Of a stretch of DNA of 64,000 nt, positions 59,561 through 64,000 are shown in pieces. The notes under the pieces were generated by a model. The model saw only the letters and a program-made list of their open reading frames with translations. It was not told where the DNA came from and searched no databases. The number at the start of each line of letters is the position of its first letter. The first letter of the stretch is position 1. Source of the DNA: Leptospira perolatii (lineage in GTDB: Bacteria > Spirochaetota > Leptospiria > Leptospirales > Leptospiraceae); NCBI RefSeq assembly GCF_002811875.1, contig NZ_NPDZ01000001.1, positions 310,001-374,000 on the forward strand, read 5' to 3'. The translations under genes and the position numbers were made by a program.

Positions 59561-60316
59561 GTGAAGCAGACTCTTTGTATAGCAAATCAAAAAGGCGGAG
59601 TAGGAAAGACCACTACTGCCATTCATTTGGCAGCAGGTCTTGCGAACAAAGGAGACAATGTACTTCTCATCGACCTGGATCCTCAAGCGAATGCTAGTTC
59701 GATTTTTCCGGAATGCAATCGTTCCGACAATCAGGATGTATTTCAAATTTTTAGCGATTCTAAGCCTGTGAAAGAACTACTTTGTAAAACGCGGATTCCA
59801 AGACTCTCGCTATTGTCTTCGTCCACGAAGCTTTCCCAAGTGGACGTCCTTCTTTCCGGAAAGATGGATGGGTTTTTTAGGCTGAAAGAAGCATTGGATG
59901 CGGTAAAAGATTCCTTCGATTGGATCATAATTGATTGCCCTCCAAGTCTTTCTCTTTTGACGATGAATGCGTTTGTTGCTGCAACAGGTTTAGTCATTCC
60001 GTTGCAGGTTTCCAAATTTTCCCTCGATGGAATCGAGGCAATTTTAGAAGCTAAGTCATCAACTGTGAAACGAAGTAATCCCGGGCTAAGAATTCTAGGC
60101 AGCGTTTTGACGATGTTCCAGGCAAGGACCACGATGTCTCAAACCGTAGTTCCGATGATTTCCGAACATTTGGACCTTTTTGAATCTAGAATACCTCCTT
60201 CGGTTGCAGTAGAGGAAGCTCATCTTTTGCACCAGACTTTGTTTGAATACCAGCCTAAGAATAAAGCTGCAAAATCCTATCTCCAGCTTACAGAAGAGGT
60301 GTACAAACTTGGCTAA
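59561..60316 (+). CDS. ParA-family ATPase, no ParB partner
   Basis: A deviant-Walker ATPase of 251 residues from GTG 59561, which puts the motif [19 protein letters not shown] just after the start as in ParA/Soj; a longer in-frame version back to 59405 would overlap gatB and is not credible. [11 protein letters not shown] and [13 protein letters not shown] follow. No parB follows; instead a membrane protein overlaps it by eight bases. It may position a protein complex rather than the chromosome origin. Confidence 0.88.
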   Translation: MKQTLCIANQKGGVGKTTTAIHLAAGLANKGDNVLLIDLDPQANASSIFPECNRSDNQDVFQIFSDSKPVKELLCKTRIPRLSLLSSSTKLSQVDVLLSGKMDGFFRLKEALDAVKDSFDWIIIDCPPSLSLLTMNAFVAATGLVIPLQVSKFSLDGIEAILEAKSSTVKRSNPGLRILGSVLTMFQARTTMSQTVVPMISEHLDLFESRIPPSVAVEEAHLLHQTLFEYQPKNKAAKSYLQLTEEVYKLG

Positions 60317-61058
60317 CCGCGACCGCAAAAAAAACCTTCTCCAGAAAGCTGCCGGAGAAGCAGTCAAGAAAACCTTAGGAGAATCAGAAGCCGAAAAAGG
60401 GAAAGTTTCCGGGCAGGCTAAAAGCTTTGAGCAGGTCCCGGAAGATTCTAGCAGATTGAAAGAATCTGGTTCCAAGGAAGGCACACTTGATCAAGAGAAA
60501 GAAGATTCTGTCTCTGAAAATGAGATCCGATCCGGAGAAAGGTCGGGTTCTTATCGGGAAAAACATTTGCCCAAAAAGGATGGTCTCTTCAGGATAAACA
60601 ACTATATGAGAATCGACGAATATACACAGGCTCGGACCGAAGAGCCGAATGCCAATAAAAAATGGCTCCGAATTGTTGGAGGTGTTCTATTCGTTTTGCT
60701 TATCTGGTGGATCTGGCCTTCTGGCCACGAGATCTATATGGATGTCGAAAAAATGACTCCGGAACGGATTTCCAAGATGAGTTCCGAGAAAGAGTACCAT
60801 TTTGCAATCGGACAGGATTTTTTTATCTATTATAAGCGCGGAGGCTGGTTCTCTCCCAAACGAATCAAAGTATTGATTTACAAAGTGGATTCCAATCGCG
60901 AAGAGATCAGTGTCCAGGAAAAGGAATTTAAAAAGAGTAAGGACAAATTCCAAACCTATTACGATGATTCTTTCTTTGAAGAAGAGGGAAATTACGAGGT
61001 GGAAGTCAAGGACGAAGACGACGAAGTCTTAATTACTAAAAAGTTCACGATCGATTAA
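60309..61058 (+). CDS. Single-pass membrane protein translated with ParA
   Basis: About 249 residues from TTG 60309, which overlaps the ParA stop. A charged, presumably disordered N-terminal region of 115 residues (Glu/Lys/Ser-rich) comes before one membrane helix ([18 protein letters not shown]) and a soluble C-terminal domain of about 110 residues with beta strands. No family recognised. The order suggests an N-terminus in the cytoplasm that can meet ParA. Confidence 0.7.
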   Translation: MANRDRKKNLLQKAAGEAVKKTLGESEAEKGKVSGQAKSFEQVPEDSSRLKESGSKEGTLDQEKEDSVSENEIRSGERSGSYREKHLPKKDGLFRINNYMRIDEYTQARTEEPNANKKWLRIVGGVLFVLLIWWIWPSGHEIYMDVEKMTPERISKMSSEKEYHFAIGQDFFIYYKRGGWFSPKRIKVLIYKVDSNREEISVQEKEFKKSKDKFQTYYDDSFFEEEGNYEVEVKDEDDEVLITKKFTID

Positions 61059-61064
61059 AAGTCC

Positions 61065-61757
61065 ATGTTTCGAATCCACACTAGTATTCTTATCGGATTA
61101 ATAAATCTAATTCTCTATTGCAATTCGGAAGTAAGACCTACTGGAATTCCTGCGAATGCAAAACATGACAAAAAAAGAAATGTCTATGTTTTGGAAGAAG
61201 CCGGCAGACAAAAAATATATTATGAAAACGGAAAGTTATATTCCGATTGTCCGATAGATCAGACCAAGCAATATCACGGAGTCTGCAAAACTTTTGCGAG
61301 AACTGAAGACTCTGTCGCTTCTGAAGGTGAATACAATCACGGCGCGAAGCTAGGTAAGTGGAAATGGTTTTTTCCGGACGGAAAACCCTACATCTTGCAA
61401 AGCTATGGGCCAGGACCAATTCGCCCGGAATCTGCTTGGTTAGGGGAGGAAGGCAATGAGGAAGGCACCTTTGAACGCTACTATCATTCAGGAGCCCTCG
61501 AACTAAAAGGATTTTATCGAGAAGGTCGCAAATCCGATTTTTGGCAGAAATATTTTCCGAATGGAGAATTAGAATTTTCCGGTACTTATTTGAACGGCAA
61601 TAAAGTCCGATCTTGGTTTTACTATTTTCCTAATGGAAAAACTGAGTCGATAGAAGTATATACAGAAAACGGAAAATTGCTTTCTAGAGTTCTCTATTTG
61701 CCGACTGGGGCAAAGCTTTGCGAAACCACTGAACTAGAAAAATGTAAGAGACTCTAA
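61065..61757 (+). CDS. Lipoprotein with MORN-like repeats
   Basis: A 230-residue protein. The signal peptide ends LINLILYC, a spirochaetal lipobox, so the mature protein is lipid-anchored. Repeats such as GKWKWFFPDGKPY, FERYYHSGALELKGFY and WYYFPNGKTES-like strings (for example SWFYYFPNGK) match MORN_2 repeats. The function is unknown. It follows the ParA partner by six bases. Confidence 0.82.
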   Translation: MFRIHTSILIGLINLILYCNSEVRPTGIPANAKHDKKRNVYVLEEAGRQKIYYENGKLYSDCPIDQTKQYHGVCKTFARTEDSVASEGEYNHGAKLGKWKWFFPDGKPYILQSYGPGPIRPESAWLGEEGNEEGTFERYYHSGALELKGFYREGRKSDFWQKYFPNGELEFSGTYLNGNKVRSWFYYFPNGKTESIEVYTENGKLLSRVLYLPTGAKLCETTELEKCKRL

Positions 61758-61759
61758 CT

Positions 61760-62038
61760 TTGGATAGAGGTATGTCCGCAGAAACTGTATTTTCTTGGAT
61801 TCTATTCTGCATGACGGTTTACGTTAGTCTTTATCTCGCACTGATACATTCCAAACAAGAGCCGCTGTTTCTTGCATTAGGAATTACCCACCTAGGAAAT
61901 TACATTTCTTTCAGAAAATATATTAACTGGAAGCGATTCATGGCCGCTTCCATTTCTCATTTAGCATTTATTTGGTGGTTTGGAGCGAACGCATTAGAGG
62001 TGTTGTCCACCCTCGATGAATGGAAACAGGGATTCTAA
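61760..62038 (+). CDS. Small membrane protein (about 90 aa)
   Basis: Three hydrophobic segments (WILFCMTVYVSLYLALI, LFLALGITHLGNYI, FMAASISHLAFIWWFGANAL). The start is TTG 61760 or ATG 61772. It follows the MORN lipoprotein by two bases, so it belongs to the same operon, and its end overlaps the convergent gene by 45 bases. Function unknown. Confidence 0.6.
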   Translation: MDRGMSAETVFSWILFCMTVYVSLYLALIHSKQEPLFLALGITHLGNYISFRKYINWKRFMAASISHLAFIWWFGANALEVLSTLDEWKQGF

Positions 62039-63067
62039 AGACCAGATATTCATTAGCAATATCCAAAAGATTAGAACTATAAATACGAGCACTAAAAGAA
62101 AGCCGATTGTTCCAAACAGAAAGTTTCTTACGAATCTAAGTTGCAGATAGCTTAATCCTAAAATTAGGTTTTCGGTTTTTCCCAATTCAGAACTTTTTCC
62201 GAGCCTCAAATAGTTTCTGACATAGAAGCCAGAAAGTACCAGAATTGCGCCTAATAACAATGCTCCGAACTGGCTCGCGTAATTTTTTTGCAATAGGAAT
62301 AAAGGAATGTATACGAGGTTTCCAATTAGAATTCCTAAGAATAGGATTCCGAGGAAATGCAAAATGCCATCGATCAGGGATTCGCTTTCTGCTTTTTTTC
62401 CGGTCCTAAATTCGGCTTCATCTTCCTCCAAATTATGCAAGGTATGAAATCGATTTGCCTCTTCCTTTTTGAAAAGCTCTCCGATTCGAATTGCGAAATT
62501 CACGAGTAATACAATCCATGCTAAGCAGATCAGGATTCCGGGAAATACCCAAGTCATTGAATCCGGAGATCTTCCCAAAGCTCCGAATAGCGCAGTTAGT
62601 ACGGAAATTCCGTAAATCAGTCCAAAAACGTAAAGCACCCGATTCATGAAGGAATAAAAGTATGCTCGAAACTTTAAGGAAGCGATGGAAGAGAGAGACA
62701 GTAATATTAGAAAACAATAAAATAGAATTTGAATCCTTTGTCCGAGAAGCACTCTTTCCATTCTGTCAATGGTATCTTCCGGTTGGGAGTCCGAAGGGAT
62801 CGAAGCGTCTTTTAGTTCCTTTAAAATGTCCGAGGTCAGCAACATCTGAGAAATTGCTCCGCCCTGGAAATAAAATCCGGATCTAGGTTCCTTTCCTGAG
62901 CCGTCTAACATCGCGTCCATCGTGGCAGTGTCGTTTGCATCCAAAAATGTAGGCTGCACAAATAACTGGAAAACGCAGACGATCAAAAGTACGATCGGAA
63001 TTGCGTAGGCAATGATGAGCTTAATAGGATATTTTAAGAATTGTTTTAGTTTTGTAAGTGGATTCAT
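61994..63067 (-). CDS. Multi-pass membrane protein (357 aa)
   Basis: About seven hydrophobic segments. The first anchors a periplasmic loop (residues about 40 to 105), and a charged cytosolic insert lies near residues 195 to 230. No family recognised. It is 12 bases downstream of the next gene and probably in one operon with it. Confidence 0.65.
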   Translation of the reverse strand: MNPLTKLKQFLKYPIKLIIAYAIPIVLLIVCVFQLFVQPTFLDANDTATMDAMLDGSGKEPRSGFYFQGGAISQMLLTSDILKELKDASIPSDSQPEDTIDRMERVLLGQRIQILFYCFLILLSLSSIASLKFRAYFYSFMNRVLYVFGLIYGISVLTALFGALGRSPDSMTWVFPGILICLAWIVLLVNFAIRIGELFKKEEANRFHTLHNLEEDEAEFRTGKKAESESLIDGILHFLGILFLGILIGNLVYIPLFLLQKNYASQFGALLLGAILVLSGFYVRNYLRLGKSSELGKTENLILGLSYLQLRFVRNFLFGTIGFLLVLVFIVLIFWILLMNIWSLESLFPFIEGGQHL

Positions 63068-63079
63068 GTAAGTGTTGGA

Positions 63080-63994
63080 TTAAAAAAGAAAAACGTAAAC
63101 TAGCACCATGCCGATTCCGAGAATTCCTAATGCAATTAGAACTGTCAGAAGTAGGCTCGATTCACCCGCTTCCAAGTTCGTGCTGGAAACTGGACTCGAT
63201 TTGACCTCGGATTTTGATGGCCTGGTCGTGGATTTTTCGCCCGTATACAAACGGACTTTTACAGAGTTTTCTTCTTCGTAAATTTTTCCAAAGATATCGT
63301 TCCCAATTTTGACTACTGCCTCGCTTTCTGTTCCTTTGTTTTCTGTCACGACTATGGAACCGGGCACAGGACTAATAGAGCCATCCTCTTTTCTCAGCTT
63401 TAAGGAATCGATCACACTTTTTGTGGTAGGATCGGAATCTATCAGTTGGAGAACAACTTGGTCCCCAGGTTTTAGCTGATTCACCGGGATCCCTGAAACC
63501 GGCGAAAGCATAAACTTAAACTGGATTCTGGTCGCATTCTGGGGGATCATCGAATCAATCCCTTGGGCGCTTGGTATTTCGACTGCGCTAACAACTTCTG
63601 GAGGAGCTCCTATATCTGCGGGAGAAGATTCCAAACTTTCGCCGGGACCACGATCCAGGTTGGCTTCGTCCATAGAAGAACGGTCTACCATTCTGTAAAA
63701 TAATGCGATATCAGGCTTGGAATTACCAATCGCCTGGTTGATCACTTGGTTGAGTAAGTATCGGATCTTCTCGTCTTCCCTCTTGTTTACATAATGAAGT
63801 AGTTGCTCCATGAAATCATCGGATCGCCCACTTTGTTGAAACAATTCAGCGAGTTTAATTGTAAGATTTTTTAGCTGCTTGGTCTCGTACTTGATCTTTT
63901 GGCAGAGGTTGAGTACGTCCTTGAAACTAGCGCTGGAAAGAGGGATGTTGATCAACTCACTGTTTCCGACAGCTACCAAATCCATTTTCTCCAC
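63080..63994 (-). CDS. C-terminally anchored protein (304 aa), start may lie outside
   Basis: A mostly soluble protein: helical N-terminal 110 residues, a disordered middle rich in Pro/Ser/Glu, a beta domain (residues about 155 to 245) and a single C-terminal membrane helix (SLLLTVLIALGILGIGMVLVYVFLF, cut here as TVLIALGILGIGMVLVYVF). GTG 63994 or ATG 63985 (with GGAG just upstream) are possible starts, but the frame stays open to the window edge, so it could begin further right. Function unknown. Confidence 0.6.
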   Translation of the reverse strand: MEKMDLVAVGNSELINIPLSSASFKDVLNLCQKIKYETKQLKNLTIKLAELFQQSGRSDDFMEQLLHYVNKREDEKIRYLLNQVINQAIGNSKPDIALFYRMVDRSSMDEANLDRGPGESLESSPADIGAPPEVVSAVEIPSAQGIDSMIPQNATRIQFKFMLSPVSGIPVNQLKPGDQVVLQLIDSDPTTKSVIDSLKLRKEDGSISPVPGSIVVTENKGTESEAVVKIGNDIFGKIYEEENSVKVRLYTGEKSTTRPSKSEVKSSPVSSTNLEAGESSLLLTVLIALGILGIGMVLVYVFLF

Positions 63995-64000
63995 GCGACT

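Overview
The window reads as chromosomal DNA of a Leptospira species. The signs are a moderate GC content, a Leptospira-style lipoprotein signal ending in LILYC, frequent TTG and GTG starts, short overlapping operons, a CarD regulator, an Mpl recycling ligase, and caa3-type oxidase genes grouped with ctaA and ctaB. An assimilatory nitrate cluster fits a non-host-restricted (intermediate or saprophytic) lineage better than a strict pathogen, but the species cannot be fixed from this window. I see no tRNA, rRNA, CRISPR array, insertion sequence or prophage.

Layout. 1-10256: nitrate assimilation. nirB, nirD, cobA (siroheme) and a moaC-moaB fusion run left; a nitrate reductase fused to its own flavin reductase, then a porin-like protein, run right. 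The 459-base divergent control region has a sigma-54 type GG-N10-GC element facing each way. 10316-15863: leftward housekeeping genes (ndk, coaD, argG), a nuclease-like DUF2779 protein and a stand-alone acyltransferase. 15949-24149: a tightly overlapped rightward operon with a Gld-like ABC exporter, DUF4340 and Yip1-like proteins, mpl, pheS and a thioesterase. 24263-24406: a truncated Phd/YefM antitoxin relic. 24652-29025: an SPFH protein, a divergent NAD-kinase-fold protein and a 779-residue fusion of a pseudo-isochorismatase, a phosphotransferase-like domain and a dual-specificity phosphatase. 29130-32247: a thiolase and a 3-hydroxyacyl-CoA dehydrogenase. 32876-36367: a histone H1-like protein, a 3D-domain protein and an M48 protease. 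36596-43149: divergent ctaA-ctaB and a small membrane gene-sco-coxB-coxA-coxC, sharing a perfect 9-1-9 palindrome. 43317-48116: a SPOR-like protein, CarD, a PIN-TRAM protein, pckA and a phasin-like protein. 48173-52520: a leftward operon of an ECF-like sigma factor, an unknown protein, a CHAT-family protease and a Cys-rich protein. 52556-63994: an M23 peptidase, dnaE, a GNAT, gatB, an orphan ParA with a membrane partner, a MORN lipoprotein and membrane proteins.

The best candidate for an undescribed system is the sigma factor / unknown / CHAT protease / Cys-rich operon (48173-52520). Its content recalls the protease-controlled sigma module of type III-E CRISPR systems, but no CRISPR component is present here. 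Second is the SPFH / NAD-kinase-like / triple-fusion operon (24652-29025), which combines a phosphotransferase-like domain and a phosphatase in one polypeptide. Third is the self-contained nitrate reductase fusion with its sigma-54 divergent promoter.
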